From: Chitinophagales bacterium
GTDB lineage: Bacteria; Bacteroidota; Bacteroidia; Chitinophagales; UBA2359
Direction of reading: 5' to 3'
Length of the DNA stretch: 10,871 nucleotides
Assembly: GCA_020631035.1 (NCBI GenBank)
Contig: JAHDIA010000146.1
Location: forward strand, 1 to 10,871
Shown here: piece after piece, positions 1-5,487 of the stretch
Position numbering within the stretch: the first letter of the stretch is position 1
Layout of the letters: each line of letters opens with the position of its first letter
The notes under the pieces: generated by a model
Databases searched by the model: none
What the model saw: the letters and a program-made list of their open reading frames with translations, nothing else
What the model was told of the DNA's origin: nothing
Program-made: the position numbers and the translations under genes

Positions 1-588
1 AATGTATTGTCTAATGACGGTTCTTTGGTAGGGGAAGATTTTTCTCTTTGTATGCAAGCAGGTGATGGTGTTGCAAGCAACGGCCACGTAAGCATCAACG
101 AAGATGGAAGTTTTGTTTACAGTCCTGCTGAAGGATTTGTTGGAACTGACGCTTTTACATACACTATCTGTGATGCAGAAGGTGCTTTTGCAACAGCTAC
201 TGTTTTTGTAACGGTTCAGCCTAAGTCTGAAATCGAAACAGACAGAGTTGAGTTGATGAGCGATTGTGCAAATGCTGCTGATTGTTTGAACAGCTTGCGT
301 ATTCCAAATGTATTCTCTCCTAACAATGAGGGTTTGAACGACGCTTTGACCATCGAAGGAGTTGAAGCCTTGAGTGCTCGCTACAATTTGAGCTTGACTA
401 TCTTCGATCGTTTTGGTAATGTATTGTTCACTCAAGTAGATGCTGATATTGCAAATGCTTGGACAGGTGAAATGCAAAATGATGGCAGAACGGCTCAAGA
501 AGGTACTTACTTCTATATGTTTACTGTAGAAGATCCAACTACATTGGAGAAGCGTTCAAGAAACGGTTTCATTGAATTGAGAAAATAA
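1..588 (+). CDS. C-terminal part of a large secreted protein: cadherin-like/tandem-95 type repeat plus T9SS type B (gliding-motility CHU_C) tail; 5' end outside window
   Basis: The frame is open from base 1 to a TAA at 586-588, about 195 residues, so the true start lies left of the window. The fragment begins NVLSNDGS and continues through a DGSF.Y.P..GF.GTD.FTY.I.D motif to about residue 72; this is the pattern of cadherin-like or 'tandem-95' Ig repeats in huge bacterial adhesins. A short linker with two cysteines follows. From about residue 100 to the end comes IPNVFSPNNEGLND, then L.IFDRFGNVLF, W.G and GTYFYMF, ending in GFIELRK. This is the gliding-motility-associated C-terminal domain that routes proteins through the type IX secretion system (type B signal). 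The likely role is a surface or extracellular adhesin, with no enzymatic domain visible. Nearly every leucine codon is TTG, unlike the TTA-using neighbours, which suggests high expression. The TTG at position 7 is not a start. Domain calls are firm; function is inferred. Confidence 0.9.
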   Translation, partial: NVLSNDGSLVGEDFSLCMQAGDGVASNGHVSINEDGSFVYSPAEGFVGTDAFTYTICDAEGAFATATVFVTVQPKSEIETDRVELMSDCANAADCLNSLRIPNVFSPNNEGLNDALTIEGVEALSARYNLSLTIFDRFGNVLFTQVDADIANAWTGEMQNDGRTAQEGTYFYMFTVEDPTTLEKRSRNGFIELRK

Positions 589-640
589 ATGTTCAGATTA
601 AAACTGTAATTGGGTAAAGCAAAGAAATTTGCTAACTCTC

Positions 641-680
641 AACTCCCCGCACTTTTTGTGTGGGGAGTTTTTTTATTTTT
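641..680 (+). terminator. Rho-independent terminator of the CHU_C-tail gene
   Basis: AACTCCCC (641-648) pairs perfectly with GGGGAGTT (662-669). The stem continues inward through a G-T wobble and CAC/GTG, for about 12 pairs around a TTTTT loop (653-657). A T-rich tract (668-680) follows at once. It lies 52 bases after the stop codon on the same strand, where an intrinsic terminator is expected. Confidence 0.92.
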
Positions 681-710
681 ATTTGTAGTAGAAAAAGTCA
701 ATATTTGAAA

Positions 711-769
711 AAATAAGTCGCTCAAAGTGGTCTTTTTGGTATAGATTGAGCAGCTTATTTATTTTTTTT
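711..769. terminator. Second long hairpin with A-tract and T-tract flanks, possible bidirectional terminator
   Basis: AAATAAG (711-717) pairs with CTTATTT (754-760), and GCTCAA (720-725) pairs with TTGAGC (746-751). This gives a 13-pair stem with a 2x2 internal loop and a 20-nt apical loop. T8 (762-769) follows the right arm and an A-rich run precedes the left arm, so it could end transcription from either side. It lies only about 30 bases beyond the first terminator. It could instead be a structured RNA end; no gene on the minus strand clearly needs it. Confidence 0.5.
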
Positions 770-783
770 CCGATATATCGGAA
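768..783. repeat. Perfect 16-bp palindrome
   Basis: The 16 bases read TTCCGATATATCGGAA and are fully self-complementary. It directly follows the T8 tract of the preceding hairpin and marks the left edge of the GC-rich repeat block. It may be a protein binding site or the terminal palindrome of the block; nothing in the sequence decides between these. Confidence 0.5.
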
Positions 784-855
784 TCCTTCGTCGGGTCAGG
801 CTATCCGTGGGTTCCGCCCTGCGGGCACTCCTTTCGGTCGTCCACTACTATCCTT
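784..855. repeat. GC-rich palindromic intergenic block, probable dispersed repeat
   Basis: This stretch is clearly richer in GC than its surroundings and is broken by stops. It contains a small hairpin GCCC-TGC-GGGC (816-826) enclosed by GTGG (807-810) and CCAC (842-845). It begins with ATCCTTCGTCGGGTCAGGCT and ends CTACTATCC. From general experience such blocks recur between genes in Bacteroidota genomes, but only one copy is in this window, so calling it a repeat is an inference. Confidence 0.4.
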
Positions 856-877
856 AACGCAGGTTTGGTGGTCAAAA

Positions 878-982
878 AGCGTAGGATGAGCGGATGGATG
901 AACGCTTGTACGAAGGACAAAATATGCGTTGGTTAACCAGAGTGAGCGTAGCCTCGGAGTCAATGACGTTGCCCCATCCTTC
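878..982. repeat. 105-nt structured intergenic repeat, copy 1
   Basis: This block aligns over its full 105-nt length with positions 3741-3845, at roughly three quarters identity by eye. Invariant parts include AGGATGAGCGG, ACGCTTGTACGAAG, ATGCGTTGGTTAACCAGA, GTAGCC, ACGTTGC and CCATCCTTC. ACGC and GCGT can pair across the centre, GGTTAACC is self-complementary, and GGATG near the left end can pair with CATCC at the right end. A 7-bp array follows directly. It may be a REP/MITE-like element or a structured RNA. The 62-codon minus-strand frame crossing it is not conserved as protein and looks accidental. Confidence 0.7.
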
Positions 983-983
983 A

Positions 984-1018
984 AATTACGATTTTAGAAT
1001 GTAGAATTACGAATGGCT
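984..1018. repeat. Degenerate 7-bp tandem repeats (consensus AATTACG), about 5 units
   Basis: The sequence reads in phase as AATTACG, ATTTTAG, AATGTAG, AATTACG, AATGGCT. The consensus is the same as in the 12-unit array at 5310-5393, and this array also follows a CCATCCT end of the 105-nt element type. Units are imperfect, so this is an eroded or minimal array. Confidence 0.6.
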
Positions 1019-1036
1019 TTATAGTTCCTGTTCTTT

Positions 1037-1100
1037 GTTGATTGGTTGATTGGGGTATTGATTTTAACTAATCACTTAATTACTTAATCAACACAATTAC
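1037..1100. repeat. 8-bp tandem repeats, two groups of opposite orientation
   Basis: TTGATTGG occurs twice in tandem (1038-1053). After a spacer, four 8-bp units run from 1069 to 1100: TAATCACT, TAATTACT, TAATCAAC, ACAATTAC. The two groups are partly complementary; for example GTTGATT (1037-1043) pairs with AATCAAC (1086-1092). Similar 8-mers occur at 3707-3730 and 5400-5431, each time beside a 7-bp array or the 105-nt repeat. Confidence 0.55.
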
Positions 1101-1180
1101 CCATACCTTCAAAATCGTTGGACAAAACTACTACACAAGTCACTGACTATCAACATACTTTCCTTAAAAAACCCTTAGAC

Positions 1181-1192
1181 ATTGTCGACAAT
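1181..1192. promoter_or_regulatory. Perfect 12-bp palindrome ahead of the 784-aa gene, possible operator
   Basis: ATTGTCGACAAT is fully self-complementary and lies 60 bases before the ATG at 1252. It overlaps a TTTG (1192-1195) that could be a Bacteroidota -33 element, but no good TAnnTTTG -7 box was found at the proper spacing. Position and symmetry would suit a regulator site. The call is weak. Confidence 0.25.
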
Positions 1193-1251
1193 TTGTTATT
1201 GTAGTTCTTTGATGAATAGGTGATCTTCGTAGCAAACAAAAACATAAGACG

Positions 1252-3606
1252 ATGTATGATGATAAATTACCCATTATTGGCATCCTTGCTTTCTGGATAT
1301 TATTGACTTCCTTAATCAGCCCTGTAAATGCCGAGAATACAAGTGTACATCAGCAGTTGTGTGTCCTCAATCAAGAGTGGAGCAAAATAGAAAAGGTTCC
1401 GCCGTCTCTCCAGCAATATTTTGAGTTTAACAATCACGAACAACTCATTCAAGTACACTTGTATTTGGTGGAAAATTATTTGCGTGAAAATCCTCCACTC
1501 GATTTGAATGAGGCGCAAAAAGCAAACCGCCAAAAAGCTTTAGACATTTTACAAGACTATTGGCAAGCTGGTGTGTTTCCCCAAAACCTCTATCACGATG
1601 AACTGACCCCTTATTTTATTGACAATTTTAATACCGCTTGTGCTGTGGGACACATTATGCGAGAAAGTGGCTCTGTTGAATTGGCAGCGCAAGTCGCCCA
1701 AACCCACAATTACAATTATATTGCCGATATGCCTTTTGCCGAATTAGCCCAATGGGCAAATGAAATGGGTTTTACGGTGGATGAGTTGAAGTGGATACAG
1801 CCGACTTATGGTTCTAGTTTTTACAATGAACAAACAACTATAGTCTCTCCATCTTGCAATACCGATAATGGAAGTATCACTTCACAATTTGATGTTTCAT
1901 TCTGCGCTGATGAAGTATTTGGTCCTACCAATTTTATTTGGTTAGATATTAACAGAGATACCATTGCAATTACCCACTATGATGTAACACTTAACGACTC
2001 TATGATTTCTGATTCATTGGAAAATCTTGGAGCAGGCGTGTATCATTTATTTGTAACTGATGCCGATTATCCTTATGTAAATGGTGGTGGTTCAGAAATT
2101 TGTATCAATAGTATTCCCTACTCAACAACTTACACAGTGAGTGATGTGGATGCTGTTGAGATTACCAATATTGATATTCAGCATGCTGATTGTATAAATG
2201 TGTTCGATTACATATACAATGATACAAGCTATGGTATTTTGTATAATAATATAGAAACAGGATCAATTTCTGTTGAGTTGGCTGAAGAAGTTCCTGTTGC
2301 GAACATTGTTTGGTACAATTGGTTGGGAGAGCAAATTGGTACTGGCTATACCATAGATAGTCTTACTCCTAATTTAAGAATATCAGGTACATTCTTTGAG
2401 ATTCCTTATATTAGTAATTATACATTAGAAATTACAGACAACAATAACTGTAAACGTTATGCTAGCTATCAAATTGGTGGTGGAAATGCACATACTAATC
2501 TATTTATACTTGATATAAACTCCCCTAGTAGTGCTGCTAGTTATGATGGTTCAATAAACATGTTACATCAATATTTGCAAAATAGTTTTAGTTGGTATGA
2601 ATATCTTGACTATAGTTCAATTCAATATAGTTATAACTGGACACAAATTGACGGAGACTTCTCTTCTAACTCTGACAATATAAGCAATCTAACAGCAGGT
2701 ATCTATCAACTAGAAATTATACTTGGCTATGGAGAATTGTATTGTTCCCAAACCATAGAAGTTCCACTCAGAGCTCCTTGCTTCGAGTCGGAAGGAGCCG
2801 CCATTTGTGATGGTGATACCTATGAAGTATTGGTGTCTATTTCGGGTGACCCTGAGTCTACTTATAACTTACAATTTACTGAACCTGTTGATTCTTTGGT
2901 TCAAGTAACAACTGACACTGGCGGTTATGCCAACTTTATGACTGAGTCTTTTCCCAACTTAACGGGTTATCAAGTCGTCATTAGCGATTCAGCCAATAAT
3001 TGTTTGGATACCTTGGGCATTCCTATGATTGATTGTAGCTCTGGTTTGTCTGCTGATTTATTGAGTTTTGAGGCACGTAATACTCTACAAGGCAACGAAC
3101 TTTCTTGGACAACTGCCCACGAAGAGGCAGGTGATTATTTTATCATCGAACGCTCTAATGATGGACAAAACTTTGAAGTCATCGAACAAATTCCTGTAGT
3201 GTATACCTCCACTTCACATAGTCAACATTCATTTGTTGACAAAAGCAATGAATGTAAAAATTACTACCGATTGCGGATACAAGACCATCAAAGTAAAAAG
3301 GAACAGTTGAGCAATGTTACTTTGGTCAATCAATGTAGTGAAGTTGGTAACATTCAAGTTTCGTCTTTGTTCCCAAATCCTAGTTCACTTGGAAGTACTT
3401 TGGTGATTCAGGCAAAACAAACAGCATTCGTGCAATATGAATTATTAAATATAAGTGGGCAAGTGATTGAACAAAAAAGTTTGTTACTCAATGAAGGACG
3501 CAATCAAGTAAACATTGGTCAACAGCCGCTACAGGCGGGCACCTATTTTGTTAGGTTGCTTGGTGAGGATTGGGTGGAAATGCAGCGGTTGGTTATTGTG
3601 AATTGA
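1252..3606 (+). CDS. Secreted T9SS cargo protein, 784 aa: N-terminal helical domain, SprB-like repeats, type A sorting tail
   Basis: Residues 1-27 (MYDDKLPIIG... to SPVNA) form a signal peptide with a hydrophobic core and an A-type cleavage site, which supports the ATG at 1252; there is no Shine-Dalgarno, as usual in this phylum. Residues 30-186 are a helical domain containing CAVGHIMRESG and ending WIQPTY, a combination I associate with N-termini of Bacteroidota secreted proteins but cannot name. Residues 200-505 carry three degenerate SprB-like repeats (DNGSI...NLGAGVYHLFVTD; TGSISV...YTLEITDNNNC; YDGSIN...NLTAGIYQLEI). Residues 600-693 are a fibronectin-like segment with LSWTTAHEE..DYFIIERSNDG.NFE. 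The last 80 residues (SSLFPNPSSLGS...AGTYFVRL...) are a T9SS type A sorting domain. It is probably exported to the cell surface or medium. No catalytic motif is visible and the substrate is unknown. It has its own promoter region and no cotranscribed partner. Confidence 0.92.
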   Translation: MYDDKLPIIGILAFWILLTSLISPVNAENTSVHQQLCVLNQEWSKIEKVPPSLQQYFEFNNHEQLIQVHLYLVENYLRENPPLDLNEAQKANRQKALDILQDYWQAGVFPQNLYHDELTPYFIDNFNTACAVGHIMRESGSVELAAQVAQTHNYNYIADMPFAELAQWANEMGFTVDELKWIQPTYGSSFYNEQTTIVSPSCNTDNGSITSQFDVSFCADEVFGPTNFIWLDINRDTIAITHYDVTLNDSMISDSLENLGAGVYHLFVTDADYPYVNGGGSEICINSIPYSTTYTVSDVDAVEITNIDIQHADCINVFDYIYNDTSYGILYNNIETGSISVELAEEVPVANIVWYNWLGEQIGTGYTIDSLTPNLRISGTFFEIPYISNYTLEITDNNNCKRYASYQIGGGNAHTNLFILDINSPSSAASYDGSINMLHQYLQNSFSWYEYLDYSSIQYSYNWTQIDGDFSSNSDNISNLTAGIYQLEIILGYGELYCSQTIEVPLRAPCFESEGAAICDGDTYEVLVSISGDPESTYNLQFTEPVDSLVQVTTDTGGYANFMTESFPNLTGYQVVISDSANNCLDTLGIPMIDCSSGLSADLLSFEARNTLQGNELSWTTAHEEAGDYFIIERSNDGQNFEVIEQIPVVYTSTSHSQHSFVDKSNECKNYYRLRIQDHQSKKEQLSNVTLVNQCSEVGNIQVSSLFPNPSSLGSTLVIQAKQTAFVQYELLNISGQVIEQKSLLLNEGRNQVNIGQQPLQAGTYFVRLLGEDWVEMQRLVIVN

Positions 3607-3614
3607 CTTGTGAC

Positions 3615-3631
3615 CCAAGTTACAAACTTGG
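3615..3631. repeat. Short perfect hairpin right after the 784-aa gene
   Basis: CCAAGTT (3615-3621), loop ACA, AACTTGG (3625-3631), beginning nine bases after the stop codon. No T-tract follows, so it is not a typical intrinsic terminator, though it may protect the mRNA 3' end. It is the first of three palindromes in a row. Confidence 0.55.
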
Positions 3632-3643
3632 CTCTCTCTTACT

Positions 3644-3677
3644 GCTTTAAGTGACGCTTTCGCTTAACACTTAAAGC
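3644..3677. repeat. 10-bp perfect stem with 14-nt loop
   Basis: GCTTTAAGTG (3644-3653) pairs perfectly with CACTTAAAGC (3668-3677). The loop is ACGCTTTCGCTTAA. No T-tract follows. It is the second of three neighbouring palindromes in the 3' region of the 784-aa gene. Confidence 0.55.
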
Positions 3678-3687
3678 TGCTAAGGGA

Positions 3688-3704
3688 GGCATTTTGGAAA
3701 TGCC
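3688..3704. repeat. Short perfect hairpin, third in the series
   Basis: GGCATTT (3688-3694), loop TGG, AAATGCC (3698-3704). It has the same 7-3-7 architecture as the hairpin at 3615-3631 with unrelated bases, which suggests a class of palindromes defined by shape rather than sequence. Confidence 0.5.
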
Positions 3705-3706
3705 AG

Positions 3707-3738
3707 GCATCACTTAATTACATAATTACTATTGGATT
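3707..3738. repeat. 8-bp tandem repeats (TAATYACT type)
   Basis: GCATCACT, TAATTACA, TAATTACT and ATTGGATT follow one another in phase. The middle two match units at 1077-1084 and resemble CAATTACT at 5416-5423. The array leads directly into copy 2 of the 105-nt repeat. Confidence 0.5.
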
Positions 3739-3740
3739 GT

Positions 3741-3845
3741 AGCGCAGGATGAGCGGGTGGTTGCACGCTTGTACGAAGCCTAAAACATGCGTTGGTTAAC
3801 CAGACCAAGATGTAGCCATAAGCCACGCACGTTGCACCATCCTTC
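3741..3845. repeat. 105-nt structured intergenic repeat, copy 2
   Basis: It is equal in length to copy 1 (878-982) and colinear with it; the two differ mostly outside the predicted stems and in the GTAGCC-to-ACGTTGC interval, where small gaps cancel out. This copy has GCTT-GTACG-AAGC as a clean local hairpin inside the ACGC/GCGT pair. Its right end merges with another palindrome, ATCCT (3839-3843) with AGGAT (3855-3859), around TCGACAAGCTC. Conservation of stems with change elsewhere fits a structured element. Confidence 0.7.
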
Positions 3846-3866
3846 GACAAGCTCAGGATCAAAAAT

Positions 3867-3901
3867 AATTGTGAGTTATAAATTATGAATTGTGAATTGA
3901 C
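3867..3901. repeat. Degenerate 7-bp repeats on the left flank of the IS
   Basis: Five units read in phase: AATTGTG, AGTTATA, AATTATG, AATTGTG, AATTGAC. They follow the same A-R-TT-R-Y-G pattern as the arrays at 984-1018 and 5310-5393. Eleven bases (TGCCCATCCTG) separate them from the IS end. Confidence 0.5.
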
Positions 3902-3912
3902 TGCCCATCCTG

Positions 3913-3937
3913 TGTGTATGCCTAAAATAGGTTGACC
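3913..3937. repeat. Left terminal inverted repeat of the IS
   Basis: 25 bp from TGTGTATGCC to AGGTTGACC, exactly complementary to 5285-5309. Just inside it, GTTGA (3931-3935) can pair with TCAAC a few bases before orfA. Such a structure may limit translation from read-through transcripts. Confidence 0.93.
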
Positions 3938-3953
3938 AAAAAATCAACTTATA

Positions 3954-4385
3954 ATGGCAAAAAAGCAAACATTATCAGAGCTAAAATTTGAAGCAAATAC
4001 CAAGTACAATCGTACCTTTAGTGAAAGCTTTAAAAAGGCAAAAGTTAAAGAAATAATTGAAAAACGTATGAGTGTCAAACAAGTTTGCGAACTTTATGGG
4101 GTAAGTAGAACCTCTGTTTATAAATGGCTCTACAAATTTAGTTCATCTGCTCCTGGTAGCAAACAAGTTGTACAAATGGAAAGTGAGGCATTAAAAACCA
4201 AACATTTATTAGAAAAAGTAGCAGAATTAGAGCGTCGTTTGGGTCAAAAACAATTGGAAATAGACTATTTGCAAGAGACCTTAACAGTCGCATCATCTGA
4301 GGTGGGCTACGATCTAAAAAAAAAGCACGGACCAGCGTCATTGAATATTTCCGATCCAATCTCAAGGAGGGAGACTATAAAATGA
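3954..4385 (+). CDS. IS3-family transposase subunit OrfA (helix-turn-helix, leucine zipper), 143 aa
   Basis: OrfA binds the IS ends and is the N-terminal part of the OrfAB transposase. Residues 39-60 (MSVKQVCELYGVSRTSVYKW) are a clear helix-turn-helix. Residues 80-110 form a coiled coil with leucines at 80, 85/86, 92, 96, 101, 106 and 110, matching the OrfA multimerisation zipper. The ATG lies 16 bases inside the left inverted repeat. Residues 122-124 (KKK) are encoded by the A9G run containing the slippery site; the remaining 19 residues are the unshifted tail. The stop TGA overlaps the orfB ATG (ATGA, 4382-4385). The length and layout are normal for the family. Confidence 0.92.
   Translation: MAKKQTLSELKFEANTKYNRTFSESFKKAKVKEIIEKRMSVKQVCELYGVSRTSVYKWLYKFSSSAPGSKQVVQMESEALKTKHLLEKVAELERRLGQKQLEIDYLQETLTVASSEVGYDLKKKHGPASLNISDPISRRETIK
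4319..4325 (+). promoter_or_regulatory. Programmed -1 frameshift site A AAA AAG in orfA
   Basis: In the orfA frame the bases read A AAA AAG (codons AAA 4320-4322 and AAG 4323-4325), the standard IS3-family slippery heptamer. After a -1 shift the frame runs from GCA at 4325 without a stop through the orfB ATG to 5272. The predicted fusion is 439 aa, with a junction reading KKARTSVIEYFRSNLKEGD. The ARTSVIEYF segment, coded upstream of the orfB ATG, resembles the usual start of family OrfB proteins. No strong downstream stem-loop was seen. Confidence 0.85.
4364..4370 (+). promoter_or_regulatory. Strong Shine-Dalgarno for orfB
   Basis: AAGGAGG ends 11 bases before the ATG at 4382. It is a near-perfect anti-16S match, unlike every other gene start in the window. 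It supports independent or coupled translation of OrfB at the ATGA overlap, in addition to frameshifting, and hints at an origin or host range beyond this phylum. Confidence 0.7.
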
Positions 4386-5272
4386 TAGATGTCTATTTGT
4401 TATGTGGAATAAGTAAGCAAGCTCACTTTCAATCATTAGCTCGTCAAAAGGAATTGCAAAATAAGGAGCAAGTCTATATTGGCTTTATAGAGCAAGTGCG
4501 TGAGTTTCATCCAGGCATGGGTCTTCGTTTGATGTATGAACAGTTTAATCCAGAAGGGATCGGTCGGGATGCTTTTATCGCTCTAGGTCTTTTAAATGGC
4601 TTTAGATTGAGGAAAACAATCAATGCTATGATAACAACCCGAGCTGTAAAGAGCAGCCGATTTCCCAATTTATTGACTGGTAAAGTAGTGACAGATGTCA
4701 ACCAAGTTTGGGTCAGTGATATTTTCTATTTTAGAATTGCTTCTACCTATTACTACATCGTTTTAATTATGGATGTTTATTCTCGCAGAATCGTAGGTTA
4801 CAATGGAGCAGATAATTTAAGAGCAGAGAATAATATCAAGGCATTGCAGATGGCATTGACCCTTAGAGGCATTGGTGATTATGAAGGCAAGTTGATTCAT
4901 CATTCCGATAGGGGCAGTCAATACATAAGTGATGACTATACCAATTTGTTAGATGAATTTGGGATAAGCATTAGTATGTGCAAGAATGTGTTAGAGAACG
5001 CCCATGCTGAAAGAGTGAATGGGACTATCAAAAATGATTACCTATCAAGGTGGTCTATTCAAAATGGCAGGCGCCTCAATTATTGGTTAAAGAAAGCTGT
5101 GGATGGTTATAATAATCGTCAGCATCAAAGTTTAGGCAAACAAACACCGATTAATTATGAAGTATATATAAAAGAATTACCAAAGGATAAAAGAGAAAAA
5201 ATGGAGATTTTCACCATTGCTAAGAAAGCCTATGAAAATCCCAATCAACTTTCCCTTTTTCCAAGTTTATAA
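4382..5272 (+). CDS. IS3-family transposase OrfB, DDE integrase catalytic domain, 296 aa
   Basis: This is the catalytic part of the transposase (rve/DDE fold), which cuts and joins the IS ends with metal ions. An HTH_21-like region (ARQKELQN...YEQFNPEGIGRDAF) covers about residues 20-65. The catalytic residues are D113 in WVSDIFYF, D176 in HHSDRGSQYIS and E210 in ENAHAERVNGTIKNDYL. The family's usual YNNRQHQSLG..TP motif follows (residues 243-256). All key residues are present with no internal stop, so the enzyme should be active. It may be made alone from the ATG or as the C-terminal part of OrfAB by -1 frameshifting. The stop is 12 bases before the right inverted repeat. Confidence 0.95.
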   Translation: MIDVYLLCGISKQAHFQSLARQKELQNKEQVYIGFIEQVREFHPGMGLRLMYEQFNPEGIGRDAFIALGLLNGFRLRKTINAMITTRAVKSSRFPNLLTGKVVTDVNQVWVSDIFYFRIASTYYYIVLIMDVYSRRIVGYNGADNLRAENNIKALQMALTLRGIGDYEGKLIHHSDRGSQYISDDYTNLLDEFGISISMCKNVLENAHAERVNGTIKNDYLSRWSIQNGRRLNYWLKKAVDGYNNRQHQSLGKQTPINYEVYIKELPKDKREKMEIFTIAKKAYENPNQLSLFPSL

Positions 5273-5284
5273 TTTTCTAAAAAA

Positions 5285-5309
5285 GGTCAACCTATTTTAG
5301 GCATACACA
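5285..5309. repeat. Right terminal inverted repeat of the IS
   Basis: 25 bp from GGTCAACCT to GCATACACA, exactly complementary to 3913-3937. The next base, 5310, is the first base of the 7-bp array, so the IS end and the repeat unit boundary coincide. Confidence 0.93.
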
Positions 5310-5393
5310 AATTACGAATTACGAGTTACGAGTTACGAATTACGAGTTACGAGTTACGAGTTACGAATTACGAGTTTAGAGTTACGAGTTTAG
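5310..5393. repeat. 12-unit 7-bp tandem array (AATTACG / AGTTACG)
   Basis: Exactly twelve heptamers run without a gap from the IS end. Four are AATTACG, six are AGTTACG and two are AGTTTAG (units 10 and 12), in the order A A G G A G G G A g G g. The seven-base period is not a multiple of three, and stops appear in several frames, so it is not coding. Arrays like this are known as short tandemly repeated repetitive sequences in cyanobacteria; a Bacteroidota counterpart is my inference. Confidence 0.9.
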
Positions 5394-5399
5394 AATAAC

Positions 5400-5431
5400 C
5401 TATTACTAAATCAACCAATTACTTAATTGAC
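5400..5431. repeat. 8-bp tandem repeats after the heptamer array
   Basis: Four in-phase units: CTATTACT, AAATCAAC, CAATTACT, TAATTGAC. They are related to the units at 1069-1100 (TAATCAAC, TAATTACT). As at 984-1100, the order is 7-bp array first, 8-bp array next. The array ends about 56 bases before the next gene. Confidence 0.5.
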
Positions 5432-5487
5432 CATGAACAATTTTAACTGGGAAATAGAAATAACTTGGAAATACAAAAGAAATACAC

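Larger units (their letters stand above)
3913..5309 (+). mobile_element. Complete IS3-family insertion sequence, 1397 bp
   Basis: The ends are perfect 25-bp inverted repeats at 3913-3937 and 5285-5309, starting TGTGTATGCC and ending GGCATACACA, with the terminal TG...CA typical of the family. Between them lie orfA (HTH and coiled coil) and orfB (DDE integrase core) in the -1 relative frame, with a classical A AAA AAG slippery heptamer. All parts needed for transposition look intact. No 3-5 bp direct repeat flanks the element: the left flank ends CCTG and the right begins AATTA. The duplication may therefore have been lost, or the element's surroundings rearranged. It sits between a CCATCCT motif and a 7-bp repeat array. 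Confidence 0.93.

Noticed and set aside
7..9. TTG as start of the first gene
   Set aside because: The frame is open to the window edge, and the NVLSNDGS motif that begins the repeat spans this codon, so it is internal.
796..984. Minus-strand frame of 62 codons
   Set aside because: It lies across the GC-rich block and the 105-nt repeat. The second copy of the repeat does not preserve it, and nothing protein-like is seen.
3910..5312. Target-site duplication of the IS
   Set aside because: Flanking triplets CTG and AAT do not match, and shifting the ends by two bases does not help.
5310..5393. CRISPR array
   Set aside because: Units are 7 bp with no spacers, and no cas genes are nearby. The 39-bp units at 9481-9627 also lack unique spacers.
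5461..5468. TAACTTGG as a Bacteroidota -7 promoter box for the 292-aa gene
   Set aside because: It is close to TAnnTTTG, but no convincing -33 TTTG is at the right distance and the leader would be very short.
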